Below are positions 1 through 11,188 of a DNA stretch of 64,000 nucleotides, in pieces. Origin of the DNA: Alphaproteobacteria bacterium (GTDB taxonomy: Bacteria; Pseudomonadota; Alphaproteobacteria; Micropepsales; Micropepsaceae); NCBI GenBank assembly GCA_016124385.1, contig WGNU01000001.1:62001-126000 (forward strand). Direction: 5' to 3'. The translations under genes and the position numbers were made by a program. How positions within the stretch are numbered: position 1 is the stretch's first letter; each line of letters begins with the position of its first letter. A model generated the notes under the pieces. The model worked only from the letters and a program-made list of their open reading frames with translations, was not told the DNA's origin and did no database searches.

Positions 1-555
1 AAGAGCCTGCGCGCGCAGGGAAAGACGGTGATGCTGGCCGCCGCCGACACGTTCCGCGCCGCGGCGATCGAGCAGCTCCAGGTCTGGGGCGAGCGCAACG
101 GCGTACCCGTGATTGGGAAGGCCGCGGGCTCCGATGCCGCGGGCGTCGCCTTCGAGGCGCTGGAGCGCGCGCAGGCGGCGGGGACCGACGTCCTCATCAT
201 CGACACCGCCGGGCGCCTTCAGAACAAGGCCAATCTGATGGCCGAGCTGGAAAAGATCATCCGCGTGATGAAGAAGCGCGACCCGTCCGCGCCGCATCAC
301 ACGCTGCTCGTGCTCGACGCAACGACGGGGCACAACGCGGTCTCGCAGGTCGAAACCTTCCGCGAGATCGCCGGCGTCTCGGGCCTCGTCATGACGAAGC
401 TCGACGGCACCGCGCGGGGCGGCATCCTGGTCGCGCTCGCCGATCGCTGCGGCCTGCCGATCTACTGGATCGGCGTCGGCGAGGCGATCGATGATCTACA
501 GATATTCCACCCGCGCGCGTTCTCCCGCGCGCTGGTGGGACTTGAAAAGGAGTAG
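1..555 (+). CDS. ftsY: Signal recognition particle receptor FtsY, C-terminal part (5' end outside window)
   Basis: FtsY is the membrane-associated SRP receptor GTPase that docks ribosome-nascent chain complexes for co-translational insertion of inner-membrane proteins. Only the last 184 residues of the NG domain are present; the gene is open at the left edge, so the A domain and the P-loop lie outside. Visible SRP-GTPase motifs are DTFRAAA (the insertion-box side of the G domain), DTAGR (G3) and TKLDGTARGG (G4 plus closing loop). The end (GVGEAIDDLQIFHPRAF) is typical of FtsY rather than Ffh, which would continue into an M domain. The yciB gene starts 2 nt after the stop, as in many alphaproteobacteria. 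Confidence 0.97.
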   Translation, partial: KSLRAQGKTVMLAAADTFRAAAIEQLQVWGERNGVPVIGKAAGSDAAGVAFEALERAQAAGTDVLIIDTAGRLQNKANLMAELEKIIRVMKKRDPSAPHHTLLVLDATTGHNAVSQVETFREIAGVSGLVMTKLDGTARGGILVALADRCGLPIYWIGVGEAIDDLQIFHPRAFSRALVGLEKE

Positions 556-557
556 CG

Positions 558-1127
558 ATGCCCCCTCTTTTGAAACTTGCTCTCGATTTGGGGCCGCTGC
601 TCATCTTCTTCGGCGTGAATTGGCTGTATGGCATCTTTGCCGCGACGGCCGTGTTCATGGTCGTGATCGTGGTGACGCTCGGCATCACCTATTCGATCGA
701 GAAGAAGCTCTCGCCGATGCCGATCGTCACCGCTGTCGTCGTTCTCGTTTTCGGCGGGCTGACGCTCTATCTGGAAGACGAGCTCTTCATCAAGCTGAAG
801 CCCACGATCGTGAACGGCATTTTCGCGACCGTCCTCTTTGCCGGGCTCGCGTTCGGGCGCCCCTTCATCAAGATCGTGCTCGAGCATGCGATGCAGCTGA
901 CCGATGAAGGCTGGCGCCTGCTCACCTATCGCTGGGCGTTCTTCTTCCTGTTCCTTGCGATCCTCAATGAACTCGTCTGGCGCAACACCTCGACCGATTT
1001 CTGGGTCGCCTTCAAGGTGTGGGGCGTCTTTCCATTGACGCTCGTTTTCGCCGTCGCGCAGGCGCCGTTCATCATGCGCCATCAGATCGAGGAGCCCGGC
1101 GCGAAGGAAGGAAGCGCGCGCAGCTAA
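558..1127 (+). CDS. yciB: Inner membrane-spanning protein YciB (septation protein A family)
   Basis: This 189-residue polytopic membrane protein belongs to the YciB/IspZ family, which is linked to cell envelope and septum functions. About five hydrophobic segments are visible, near residues 5-25, 27-45, 55-72, 88-105 and 124-140, with a sixth near 150-170. The motifs LGPLLIFF near the N-terminus and the RPF block in the middle are characteristic. It starts 2 nt after ftsY and is probably co-transcribed with it. Its stop overlaps the stop of the convergent NUDIX gene by 3 nt. The biochemical role of the family is poorly defined. Confidence 0.93.
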   Translation: MPPLLKLALDLGPLLIFFGVNWLYGIFAATAVFMVVIVVTLGITYSIEKKLSPMPIVTAVVVLVFGGLTLYLEDELFIKLKPTIVNGIFATVLFAGLAFGRPFIKIVLEHAMQLTDEGWRLLTYRWAFFFLFLAILNELVWRNTSTDFWVAFKVWGVFPLTLVFAVAQAPFIMRHQIEEPGAKEGSARS

Positions 1128-1684
1128 AGCCTGTCGGGAAGCGTCTCGGTCGGATTGCTGAACGGCTGGAACACCGCAACGCCCCTCACGGCCTCGTGCT
1201 GATGCAGCGCCCATTTGACGCTCGGAAAGGCGAGGTCGTCCCACGGGATCTCCTCGCGCGCGAAAAGCCGCACATCAAGACTTTCCGGGCCCGGCGAAAA
1301 CTCGGGCGAGGCCAGCCGCGCGCGGTAAATCAACTGCACCTGGCTCGCATGGACGATGGCATAGACGGCGAGCAGCGCATCGATGCTGATCGCCGCGCAG
1401 GCTTCTTCGATCGCCTCGCGCTTGGCGCCCGCGATCGGATCTTCCTTTTCTTCCAGATAGCCGGCCGGAAGCGTCCAGAACCCGTGACGCGGCTCGATCG
1501 CGCGGCGGCACAACAGAAATTTGTCCTCGAATGTAACGACCGCGCCGACGACGATCTTCGGGTTCACGAAATGGATATGACCGCAATCGCGGCACATGAG
1601 ACGTTCGAGCGTCTCGCCGTCGGGGATGCGGCGCTCGAAATTGGGCAGTTGGTGCGGCGGAACGTAACGAGGGGGACCGGACAT
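1124..1684 (-). CDS. NUDIX hydrolase with N-terminal zinc-ribbon-like segment
   Basis: This predicted nucleotide-diphosphate hydrolase has 186 residues from the start used here (MSGPP). A GTG 42 nt further upstream is also open, but it adds a basic tail not expected of the family. The N-terminal part has a CRDCG pair followed by NPKIVVGAV, as in the zinc-ribbon/NUDIX proteins related to NADH pyrophosphatase. The Nudix box begins at GYLEEKEDP and ends REAIEEAC; the usual Gly after the EE pair is Cys, a variation seen in this subgroup. The substrate cannot be inferred. It is transcribed convergently with yciB. Confidence 0.88.
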   Translation of the reverse strand: MSGPPRYVPPHQLPNFERRIPDGETLERLMCRDCGHIHFVNPKIVVGAVVTFEDKFLLCRRAIEPRHGFWTLPAGYLEEKEDPIAGAKREAIEEACAAISIDALLAVYAIVHASQVQLIYRARLASPEFSPGPESLDVRLFAREEIPWDDLAFPSVKWALHQHEAVRGVAVFQPFSNPTETLPDRL

Positions 1685-1886
1685 GCGTACACGGAAGTTT
1701 TTTTGTTCATTTGTGCGAACACGCACGAAAAGCGGGTGACGAGAGGGTTCCTAAACCGCCGCAAGTTTGCTTCAATGCGCGAGGGGAGACGAGAGGTTTT
1801 TCCCGACCACGGAATTTTCGGGCAAGGGCGCCGCACAGCGCGATTATAGGCTTGCCTCCATCCACAGAGAAGAACGAGGAACGCCG

Positions 1887-2405
1887 ATGGCGTCACGGCA
1901 ATTCGATCTAGCCAACTCACCCGGACATCTTCTTCGGCGTGCGCAGCAATGGGCTTTCGATCTCTACGCGAAGGAAGTGAGCGCGAGCGGCCTCACTCCC
2001 CGTCAGTTCACGGTGCTCGCGGCCGTCTCGCAACGCGACGGCGCGAGCCAGACCGAACTCGTCGACGCGACGGGAATTGATCGCTCGACCCTGGCCGACA
2101 TGGTCGCGCGGATGATGGGCAAGGATCTCCTCGCGCGGAAGCGCACGGAGGAGGATCAGCGCGCGAACGCCGTGCGCATTACCGCGAAGGGCTCGCGCGC
2201 GCTGAAATCGGCGATGAGCGCGGTGGCCAAGGCGGAATCGAAGATCCTCGAGCCGCTTGCCGCCTCGAAGCGCGGCGACTTCCTGAAATCGCTGACGGCC
2301 ATCGCGATGGCTGCCGATGCGGCCGAGAAAGCGGGCGCGAACAGCAGCGCCCCTGTGGCGAAAGCGAAGCGCAAGACGAAAGCCAAGCCGAAGGCCAAGC
2401 GCTGA
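1887..2405 (+). CDS. MarR-family transcriptional regulator with lysine/alanine-rich tail
   Basis: This 172-residue winged-helix regulator has its helix-turn-helix near residues 50-75 (QTELVDATGIDRSTLADMV) and the wing around KRTEEDQRANAV. The ATG used follows a purine-rich stretch (AGAACGAGGA); upstream in-frame codons would add a sequence not seen in MarR proteins. The last 15-20 residues are a highly basic Lys/Ala/Pro tail (KAKRKTKAKPKAKR) resembling histone H1-like tails, which could add non-specific DNA binding. No adjacent operon reveals its target. The flanking genes are on the opposite strand. Confidence 0.88.
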   Translation: MASRQFDLANSPGHLLRRAQQWAFDLYAKEVSASGLTPRQFTVLAAVSQRDGASQTELVDATGIDRSTLADMVARMMGKDLLARKRTEEDQRANAVRITAKGSRALKSAMSAVAKAESKILEPLAASKRGDFLKSLTAIAMAADAAEKAGANSSAPVAKAKRKTKAKPKAKR

Positions 2406-2409
2406 GCCG

Positions 2410-2688
2410 CTAGATCGTGATGTCGAGATTGGCGCCCGGCCGCTGATAGGCGGGCCGTTCGCTGGCGAGCGGCGCCTCGCGGCGAAAGGCGGCGGGCGGC
2501 GCCGAAGATGAACCAGCCTGCCCCTCGCGGCCCGGCGCGGTCTCGCCCTCCTCCCCCGGCACCCGAAAAGGGGGCGGCGTAAACCCGCTCGGCTTAACCG
2601 GACGCGCCAGGGTGGAATCGCCGGCGGGCGCAGTCGCGCGCTGCGCCTGGACCGTGATGAGAGAAGAGGCGAGGGATATCGATGACAT
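2410..2688 (-). CDS. Small proline-rich hypothetical protein
   Basis: This is a 92-residue protein of unknown function. The start was chosen at MSSISLASSL because an AGGG motif lies 8 nt upstream; an ATG 21 nt earlier is also possible. The first 15 residues are mildly hydrophobic. The middle is rich in Pro, Gly and charged residues, and the C-terminus ends in a PAYQRPGANLDITI motif that looks conserved-like. It sits tail to tail with the MarR gene, 4 nt apart, and just downstream of ccmG in the same direction, so it may be the last gene of the ccm transcript. No domain is recognised. Confidence 0.5.
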   Translation of the reverse strand: MSSISLASSLITVQAQRATAPAGDSTLARPVKPSGFTPPPFRVPGEEGETAPGREGQAGSSSAPPAAFRREAPLASERPAYQRPGANLDITI

Positions 2689-2736
2689 CGCCCTCACCCT
2701 AGCGAGCATCTGTCAGTAAAGTCTAAAGAAGTGGGG

Positions 2737-3264
2737 TTAGGAACCGTTAGCCCTAAGACGCGGTAAGATCTCTCCGCTCAAGATCTCGGGCGTCAGCGGC
2801 CCGGCATGGCGATAGGCGATCCGCCCTTCGCCATCGATGATGAACGTTTCTGGCACCCCATAGACGCCAAGCTCGATCCCCGTGCGCCCGCTCTCGTCCA
2901 GCCCGACGGACGCGAACGGATTGCCGAGTTCGGCGAGAAACGCCGCCGCGTCCTCCGGCTTGTTCTTGTAGGCGATGCCGTAGACGGTCGCGCCAAGGCG
3001 GGTCGCGAGGGCCATCAACAGCGGATGTTCGAGCCGGCAGGGCGCACACCAGGACGCAAAGACATTGATGACCACCGGTTTCCCCGCCCCGAAAAGGGCC
3101 GGAGTGAGGCCCGCGTCGCCCTCGTTCAATCCGGGCAGCGTGATTGCCGGCACGGGCTTTCCGATGAGCGGCGAGGGCAGCTCGTCGCGCGGCCCCCAAT
3201 AAAGCGCAACGCCGAGAAGCCCCGCGAGCAGGAGGAAAAGGCCGAGCGGAAGGAGCCGCGTCAT
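2737..3264 (-). CDS. ccmG: Thiol:disulfide interchange protein CcmG/DsbE
   Basis: CcmG is the periplasmic, membrane-anchored thioredoxin-like protein that keeps the apocytochrome c heme-binding cysteines reduced during cytochrome c maturation. The 175-residue product has one N-terminal membrane anchor (residues about 4-23) and a thioredoxin domain with the WCAPC active site (Cys73 and Cys76). A conserved GVYGVPETF segment with the cis-Pro follows. Its start overlaps the end of ccmD by 4 nt (ATGA), consistent with translational coupling in the ccmABCDG operon. Confidence 0.96.
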   Translation of the reverse strand: MTRLLPLGLFLLLAGLLGVALYWGPRDELPSPLIGKPVPAITLPGLNEGDAGLTPALFGAGKPVVINVFASWCAPCRLEHPLLMALATRLGATVYGIAYKNKPEDAAAFLAELGNPFASVGLDESGRTGIELGVYGVPETFIIDGEGRIAYRHAGPLTPEILSGEILPRLRANGS

Positions 3265-3413
3265 TCGCCCTCCCGCTCACCCTCGAGGGCTTCAAAGGCG
3301 CGCCAATACCGCCGAAGGCTAAGGGCGATCAGGCCCCCGACCGCACCGACCGCGATTCCATAGGCTGGCCAGACATAGGCACCATAGCCGCCCATCGCGA
3401 GGAAATCGTCCAT
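3261..3413 (-). CDS. ccmD: Heme exporter protein CcmD
   Basis: This 50-residue single-span membrane protein has the usual CcmD form: a short N-terminal segment with GGYGAYVWPAYG, one transmembrane helix (residues about 14-33) and a charged cytoplasmic tail (RRYWRAFEALEGER). In System I cytochrome c maturation CcmD stabilises the CcmABC/CcmE complex and helps release holo-CcmE. It begins 2 nt after the ccmC stop and overlaps ccmG by 4 nt. The small size fits the family. The identification rests on both motif and position between ccmC and ccmG. Confidence 0.93.
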   Translation of the reverse strand: MDDFLAMGGYGAYVWPAYGIAVGAVGGLIALSLRRYWRAFEALEGEREGE

Positions 3414-3415
3414 CT

Positions 3416-4135
3416 TTAGTCGCCGGCCGCAGCAAGACGCTGGGCGCGCAGCCGCCGCTCCATCACTTCGGTGCGCATGCGCAGCAGCAGGAGGGCCGTG
3501 AAGAGCACCATGAAGCCCAGCGCCATGATGGCGAGGGGCCACAGAAAGGCCGGATGCATCGTCGGCCCGTCCATCCGGAAGACGCTCGCGGGCTGATGGA
3601 GCGTCCGCCACCAATCGACGGAGAATTTGATGATCGGCAGATTGACCGCGCCGACGAGCGCCAAGACCGCGGCGGCGCGCGCCGCCCGCGTCGGCTCCTC
3701 GATCGCCTGCCAGAGCGCGATATAGCCGAGATACAGGAAGAAGAGGACGAGCACGGAGGTCATCCGCGCGTCCCACTCCCACCACGTGCCCCACATGGGC
3801 TTGCCCCACAGCGAGCCGGTCGCGAGCGTGACGAGCGTGAAGACCGCCCCGATGGGCGCCGCGGCCTTGGCCGCGACATCAGCGATCGGGTGCCGGAAGA
3901 CGAGCGAGACGAGGCTCGCGCCCGCAATCACCGCATAGACGAACATCGCCATCCAGGCCGAGGGCACGTGGACGAACATGATCCGGACGCTCTCGCCCTG
4001 CTGATAATCGGGCGGCGCGACGAGCAGCGCCTGCCAAAGCCCGATCGCGATGAGAAGGGATGCAAGCCCCCAGAGCCAAGGCTCGTAAGGCGCCGTCAGG
4101 TCCAGGAAACGCTTAGGGTTGGCGGAGGCGAACAT
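3416..4135 (-). CDS. ccmC: Heme exporter protein CcmC
   Basis: CcmC is the integral membrane heme-handling protein that loads heme onto CcmE in the periplasm. The 239-residue product has six predicted membrane helices and the tryptophan-rich WGTWWEWDARMTS signature, which lies in a periplasmic loop and contacts heme. His residues flanking it (HVPSAW and the later TLHQPAS) are expected axial ligands in this family. It lies between ccmB and ccmD in the same direction. A 49-nt gap separates it from the ccmB stop. Confidence 0.96.
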   Translation of the reverse strand: MFASANPKRFLDLTAPYEPWLWGLASLLIAIGLWQALLVAPPDYQQGESVRIMFVHVPSAWMAMFVYAVIAGASLVSLVFRHPIADVAAKAAAPIGAVFTLVTLATGSLWGKPMWGTWWEWDARMTSVLVLFFLYLGYIALWQAIEEPTRAARAAAVLALVGAVNLPIIKFSVDWWRTLHQPASVFRMDGPTMHPAFLWPLAIMALGFMVLFTALLLLRMRTEVMERRLRAQRLAAAGD

Positions 4136-4184
4136 GGCCCTTTGACTTAAGGGCGCGGGGCGGCGAAGGCAATGCGGCCACCGG

Positions 4185-4850
4185 TCACGACAGATGGAGC
4201 CTAAGGGCCGCCGCCGCCGCGATCGGCCCGATCACGAGGAAAAAGAGCGAAAGCCCGCCCAAGAGCATCAAGGCGCCGCCATAGGGAAGCCCGCTCGCGG
4301 CCGCCGCCCCGGCCCCCGCGCCGAAGATCACGACGGGAACGAAGAGCGGCAGCGCCAGCAGTGACAGCAGCAATCCGCCGCGCCGCACGCTGACCGTGAG
4401 CGCCGCCGTCACCGCGCCGATGAGCGTGAGCGCGGGCGTCCCGATCAGCAGCGAGAGCGCGACGACGGGAATAATCTCCTCGTCCACCTGAAGCTGGATC
4501 GCGAAGAAGGGCGAGGCGGCGGCCAGCGGCAGGCCGGTCGTCACCCAGATCGCCGCGCATTTGGCGAGCACGAGCAGGCTGAGCGGCGCATCTGCCAGCA
4601 GCAATTGCTCGAGCGATCCGTCCTCGTAGTCGGCTTGAAACAGCCGGTCGAGCGAGAGGAGAACGGCCAGCACCGCCGCGATCCACAAGAGCCCCGGGCC
4701 GACCGCCGCCAATTGCCCGGGCGCCGCCCCGAGCCCCAGCGGCACGAGCAGAATGACGCCCGCGAAAAAGGCGAGCGCGAGCCATGGCCCCCCGCCGACC
4801 CGGAAGGCAAGCGTCAGATCGCGCCGGAAGAGAGCAAGGATCGGCGTCAT
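4185..4850 (-). CDS. ccmB: Heme exporter protein CcmB
   Basis: CcmB is the membrane subunit of the CcmAB ABC transporter-like complex that releases holo-CcmE from CcmC in cytochrome c biogenesis. The 221-residue sequence starts FRRDLTLAFRVGG, as in CcmB homologues. It has about six hydrophobic segments and the family segment with DRLFQADYEDGSLEQLLL. The start codon overlaps the ccmA stop (4 nt), so ccmA and ccmB are probably translationally coupled. Confidence 0.95.
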   Translation of the reverse strand: MTPILALFRRDLTLAFRVGGGPWLALAFFAGVILLVPLGLGAAPGQLAAVGPGLLWIAAVLAVLLSLDRLFQADYEDGSLEQLLLADAPLSLLVLAKCAAIWVTTGLPLAAASPFFAIQLQVDEEIIPVVALSLLIGTPALTLIGAVTAALTVSVRRGGLLLSLLALPLFVPVVIFGAGAGAAAASGLPYGGALMLLGGLSLFFLVIGPIAAAAALRLHLS

Positions 4851-5452
4851 GCGGCGGCGCCAGCCTCCGCGGCGCGCAGAACCAGCGTCTCGCCGGCGAC
4901 GGGCAGCGTGTCGTGCGTCGCCGCGATCGCAAGCCCCCCGCCCGCGAGATGCCGCTCCAGGATCTGCCGCAGGAGATCCCGCCCCGCCGCGTCGAGCGCG
5001 CTCATCGGCTCATCGAGCAGCCAGATCGGCCTGGGGCTCGCGAGCAGCCGCGCGAGCGCGAGCCTTCGCCGCTGGCCGGCCGAGAGGAATTGCACCGGCA
5101 GATCAGCCTGCCGCACGAGACCCATTTCGGCGAGGATCGGAGCAAGGGGCCCATCGCCGCCCAGCAGACGCTGCGAAAAGGCGAGCGCCTCCCCCGCGCT
5201 CAATTGCGGTTTCAGCCCGTCCTGATGAGCGATGAAATGGATCGCGGTCGCTTGCGGCCGATCGCCAAGCCCTTCGATGCGCACCGCGCCCGCGTCCAGA
5301 TCGAGCAGTCCCGCGATAACGCGCAAGAGAGACGATTTGCCGGCCCCGTTCGGCCCCCGCACGGCGAGCAGGGAGTCCCTCTCCACCGTGAAGGAGAGAT
5401 CGCTGAAGACGCACCGCCCGCCCCGCACGCAGACAAGATGGTCCGCGCTCAT
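4847..5452 (-). CDS. ccmA: Heme ABC exporter ATP-binding subunit CcmA
   Basis: CcmA is the cytoplasmic ATPase of the CcmAB complex. Visible motifs are Walker A (GPNGAGKSS), the signature-like LSAGQRRR, Walker B (IWLLDEP) and the switch His in AATHD. I chose the start at MSADHLV (201 residues) because it matches the usual family length. An in-frame ATG 39 nt upstream overlaps the 3' end of the preceding ECH gene and remains possible. No strong Shine-Dalgarno decides between them. It is the first gene of ccmABCDG here. Confidence 0.94.
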   Translation of the reverse strand: MSADHLVCVRGGRCVFSDLSFTVERDSLLAVRGPNGAGKSSLLRVIAGLLDLDAGAVRIEGLGDRPQATAIHFIAHQDGLKPQLSAGEALAFSQRLLGGDGPLAPILAEMGLVRQADLPVQFLSAGQRRRLALARLLASPRPIWLLDEPMSALDAAGRDLLRQILERHLAGGGLAIAATHDTLPVAGETLVLRAAEAGAAA

Positions 5453-5480
5453 CCGGACGGCACCGGACGCCGCCCCCGCG

Positions 5481-6296
5481 CTAGAGATCATCGAAGCGCC
5501 CGGACCGCCCTGCGCCGCCCGCGAAACGCTTGGCGCCCGCCTGCGTCTCGCCGGATCGCAGCACCTCGACGCCGCGCCGGAACTCGTTCGCGATCGCCTG
5601 GTCGTAGGGCATGTCCCATTGCTCGTAGGCGCTCATCCGGTCGCTCTGAAGGCAGATACTGGGGAATTTCGCGATCTCCATCGCCAGGGCCTGCGCCGCC
5701 GCGAGTCCCTCGCCCTTCTTGGCGATCCGGTTCGCGAGCCCCATCGCGAGCGCTTCCTCCGCGCCGACCGGCCGCCCAGTGAGGATGAGATCGAGCGCCC
5801 GGCCATGCCCGACGATGCGCGGCAGGCGCACCGTGCCGCCATCGATCAGCGGCACGCCCCAGCGCCGGCAGAAGATCCCGAAGATCGCGTCCTCCTCCAT
5901 GATGCGCAGATCGCACCAGAGGGCGAGCTCCATGCCCCCCGCGACCGCATGGCCCGCAACGGCCGCGATCACGGGCTTGGAAAGCACCATGCGCGAGGGC
6001 CCCATCGGCCCGTCGGCGGCCAGCCGTGAGAAGGCGAGCCCCGTCGCCGGCGGAACGATCGGGTTGCCCCCGTCCCCGCCCGCGACGGCCTTCAGATCCG
6101 CGCCCGCGCAGAAGGTGCCGTTCGCGCCGTGGAAGACGGCGACCCGCGCCTCCGCGTCCGCTTCGAAGGCGAGGAAGGCCTCGGCCAGCGCTTCCGCGGT
6201 CTTCAGATTGACGGCGTTGCGCACCTCCGGCCGCGAGAGCGTGACCGTGGTGACCGGACCGCTGCGGCTGACCGTGACGGCGGGCTCGGAAGACAT
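5481..6296 (-). CDS. Enoyl-CoA hydratase/isomerase family protein
   Basis: This 271-residue crotonase-fold protein starts behind a clear GAGGAG ribosome binding site. Oxyanion-hole segments are visible at FCAGADLKAVAGG and AGHAVAGGMELAL. The catalytic Glu of true hydratases is not clearly placed: the region reads FCRRWGVPLIDGG, so the substrate and reaction are uncertain. The gene reaches to the very start of ccmA and separates ccmA from acnA, which are neighbours in several related genomes. This suggests an inserted gene now sharing the ccm transcript. Confidence 0.87.
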   Translation of the reverse strand: MSSEPAVTVSRSGPVTTVTLSRPEVRNAVNLKTAEALAEAFLAFEADAEARVAVFHGANGTFCAGADLKAVAGGDGGNPIVPPATGLAFSRLAADGPMGPSRMVLSKPVIAAVAGHAVAGGMELALWCDLRIMEEDAIFGIFCRRWGVPLIDGGTVRLPRIVGHGRALDLILTGRPVGAEEALAMGLANRIAKKGEGLAAAQALAMEIAKFPSICLQSDRMSAYEQWDMPYDQAIANEFRRGVEVLRSGETQAGAKRFAGGAGRSGRFDDL

Positions 6297-6377
6297 CGTT
6301 TCGCTCCTCTGAATTGTGAGCCTCGTCAACGCGGCGAACAAATCTGCGCTAAGAGGCGCCGCGAAGCATAGCGTTGC

Positions 6378-6402
6378 CGGGCAAATCTGATAAATCTGCC
6401 CG
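6378..6402. promoter_or_regulatory. Inverted repeat with internal direct repeat in the acnA/ECH divergent region
   Basis: Between the divergent ECH gene and acnA, 6-bp arms CGGGCA and TGCCCG flank a spacer holding a direct repeat of AAATCTG. It lies about 130 nt before the acnA start and 80 nt before the ECH start. It could be an operator, but no regulator can be assigned. The rest of 6297-6532 shows no gene. Confidence 0.25.
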
Positions 6403-6532
6403 CACCCAATAGCGACTGCCTCTTCCTTGTAAGTGTGAGCCGAAAGGCCGCGGTGCGCCACCTCGTCGGATGCTCCGTGTGCCCCAGGTGGGGAGATGCG
6501 GCACACACATGCAACCACGGGGATCGGCGCTG

Positions 6533-9235
<2,703 letters not shown>

Positions 9236-9324
9236 GGCGTAGGGCTTGCCTGCCGGTTGAATGAATGGCCGCCTCACCCTCTCGTGACTTTGCTGAGAGA
9301 GGGGGGCGGCCTAACTTGCCTGCC

Positions 9325-10065
9325 ATGTCACCGAAAGCCCCCCTCTTCGCCGCGCTTCTCGCCGCTGCCGCGTTCGCGGGCGACGCGCGCGCCGATCAGC
9401 GCCACCCCGTGGTGGTGGAGCTGTTCACGAGCCAGGGCTGTTCCTCCTGCCCGCCCGCCGATGAACTGCTGGGCGAGATGGCCAAGCGCGCCGATGTGAT
9501 CGCCCTCTCCTTCAACGTCGACATCTGGGACTATCTGGGCTGGCAGGATTCGCTCGCGCGCCCCGGCCACGCGAAGCGCCAGGCCGCCTATGCGAGCCGG
9601 ATGCCGAACCGGCAAGTCTATACGCCCCAGGCGATCGTCGACGGCGCGCTCGATGTCGTCGGCTCGCGACGCGGCGATTTGGAAGCCGCGATCGCAGAAC
9701 GTCGCGATGCGGCCCATCCCAGCCCGCGCATTTCGCTCGCGCTAGATGGCGATGTGCTCGTCGCCGAGATCGGCGCGGCGCCCGTGCCCGTGAACGAGGA
9801 AGCGACGATCTGGCTCGTCCGCAAGGCCGCCGCCGAAACGATCGCGATCGACGCCGGCGAGAACAGCGGCCGCACGATCACCTACACGAACGTTGTGCGC
9901 GACATGGACGCGGTCGGCATGTGGTCGGGCGAACCCGTTGCGTTGCGCCTGCCAGCGGTCGATGCGGAAGCCGGGGACGCAACGGGTTATGTGCTGCTGG
10001 TTCAGGAAGGCGGCACCGGTGAGATTTGGGCTGCTGCCGCGCTCGACGGCTCGGCGGCCAACTAG
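9325..10065 (+). CDS. DUF1223 domain-containing secreted thioredoxin-like protein
   Basis: This 246-residue protein has a cleavable signal peptide (residues about 1-20, ending DARAD). A thioredoxin-like DUF1223 domain begins at VVVELFTSQGCSSCPPADELL, with a CxxC pair in CSSC. Family members commonly lie downstream of acnA in alphaproteobacteria, as here, but their role is not established; a periplasmic redox function is an inference from the CxxC motif. I chose the ATG giving MSPKAPLF because upstream codons spoil the signal peptide. Its stop overlaps the convergent DUF4340 gene by 4 nt. Confidence 0.9.
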   Translation: MSPKAPLFAALLAAAAFAGDARADQRHPVVVELFTSQGCSSCPPADELLGEMAKRADVIALSFNVDIWDYLGWQDSLARPGHAKRQAAYASRMPNRQVYTPQAIVDGALDVVGSRRGDLEAAIAERRDAAHPSPRISLALDGDVLVAEIGAAPVPVNEEATIWLVRKAAAETIAIDAGENSGRTITYTNVVRDMDAVGMWSGEPVALRLPAVDAEAGDATGYVLLVQEGGTGEIWAAAALDGSAAN

Positions 10066-11186
10066 GGCAACGCGCCGCCCGGCGGCACGGGCGAAACCTG
10101 CGGCACCGGCGATCCATCCTGCAGCGTCAAGGGCTGCAGCATATCGGCCTGCGGCGCGCGCAGTTGCGCCCCTTTGTAATTGGGGAGCCGGTAGGCCCAG
10201 CCCGCGACGCGCGCGTTGATCGCCTTGGCTTCTTCCACGATCTCCGGCTTGGCACCGACGTCGTGCAGCGCCTGGATCGTCGCCCAGAACAGGTTCTCGT
10301 GGTCGATGATCGACAGAACGACCGAGAGCCCGTCGAAGGTTGTGAACGCGGCGCGGCTGGCATCGCTGAAATCGAGCGCGCTCTGGGCCTGCACGTCTTC
10401 GATGGTGAGCCCGCTGATCGCGGTCGCAAGACCGTTGATGATGGTCGTCGCGGCCGGCTGGCGGCCCGGCGGAACGGCCGAAACCGAGAAATTCGGCGCG
10501 TCGGCGGTCTCGCGCGCCAGCGTATAGGCCTCGCCCTCGGGCGGCTGAACATCGGCGCGCGCGATCCGCGACCCCGCGATGTCGAAGAGTGTCTTGTCGA
10601 TCCAATCGGTCTCCGTGCGCTGCACGGTGAGGAACCCGCGCGCGAGGTAGGTTTGGTCCTCGCCCGCGCGGCGCACATAGATCGTGCCGTCCGCACCGGG
10701 CGAGGGCACCTGCTCCACTTTGCCCGCGACAAGCGAGGCGATCGCCGTTCCGTCTGCAGCCTCCAGCGTATAGCGCACGCCCTGCCCGCCTTCGTCAGCC
10801 GGCATGAGATTAAGCCGCGCATGCCAATCGGCGCGGGCCGTCTTCGCCTCGATGAGGTCGAGCTCGGCGATCCCCACGATCGCGCGCTTGATGGATTCGA
10901 ATCGCGCGGGATAGCCGGCCTTGCCCGGCAGAACCCAATTGCCGTCCGCGTTGCGCACCGCTTCGAACGTACCGTCCGGCGAGACGATCTTGAGCCGCGC
11001 GACATCGTTCACCTGCGCGGCGAGGTCCGGGAACATCTTCTGCGTCGTGAAGGTCGGCGCGACGAGGTTTGCCTCGCTGATGAGCGCCCAGGCGGCAAGA
11101 ATGACGAACACCGCCGCCGTGCCCGCGAGATAGAGAAGGCCGCGAAGGCGCTTGTCCGCGACGGCGGGCGCGATGTCGTCGGCCAT
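10062..11186 (-). CDS. DUF4340 domain-containing protein (Gld-type ABC operon)
   Basis: This 374-residue protein has one N-terminal membrane helix (residues about 17-37) and a long periplasmic region with DUF4340-type repeats. Recognisable pieces are ARLKIVSPDGTFEAVRNADGNW and the threonine-rich ATTIINGLATAISGLTIEDVQA. Proteins of this family are usually the fourth gene of operons encoding a GldA-like ATPase, GldF-like permease and GldG-like subunit, exactly as here. It begins 2 nt after the GldG-like stop. A role in export or envelope remodelling is inferred from context only. Confidence 0.86.
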   Translation of the reverse strand: MADDIAPAVADKRLRGLLYLAGTAAVFVILAAWALISEANLVAPTFTTQKMFPDLAAQVNDVARLKIVSPDGTFEAVRNADGNWVLPGKAGYPARFESIKRAIVGIAELDLIEAKTARADWHARLNLMPADEGGQGVRYTLEAADGTAIASLVAGKVEQVPSPGADGTIYVRRAGEDQTYLARGFLTVQRTETDWIDKTLFDIAGSRIARADVQPPEGEAYTLARETADAPNFSVSAVPPGRQPAATTIINGLATAISGLTIEDVQAQSALDFSDASRAAFTTFDGLSVVLSIIDHENLFWATIQALHDVGAKPEIVEEAKAINARVAGWAYRLPNYKGAQLRAPQADMLQPLTLQDGSPVPQVSPVPPGGALP

Positions 11187-11188
11187 GG

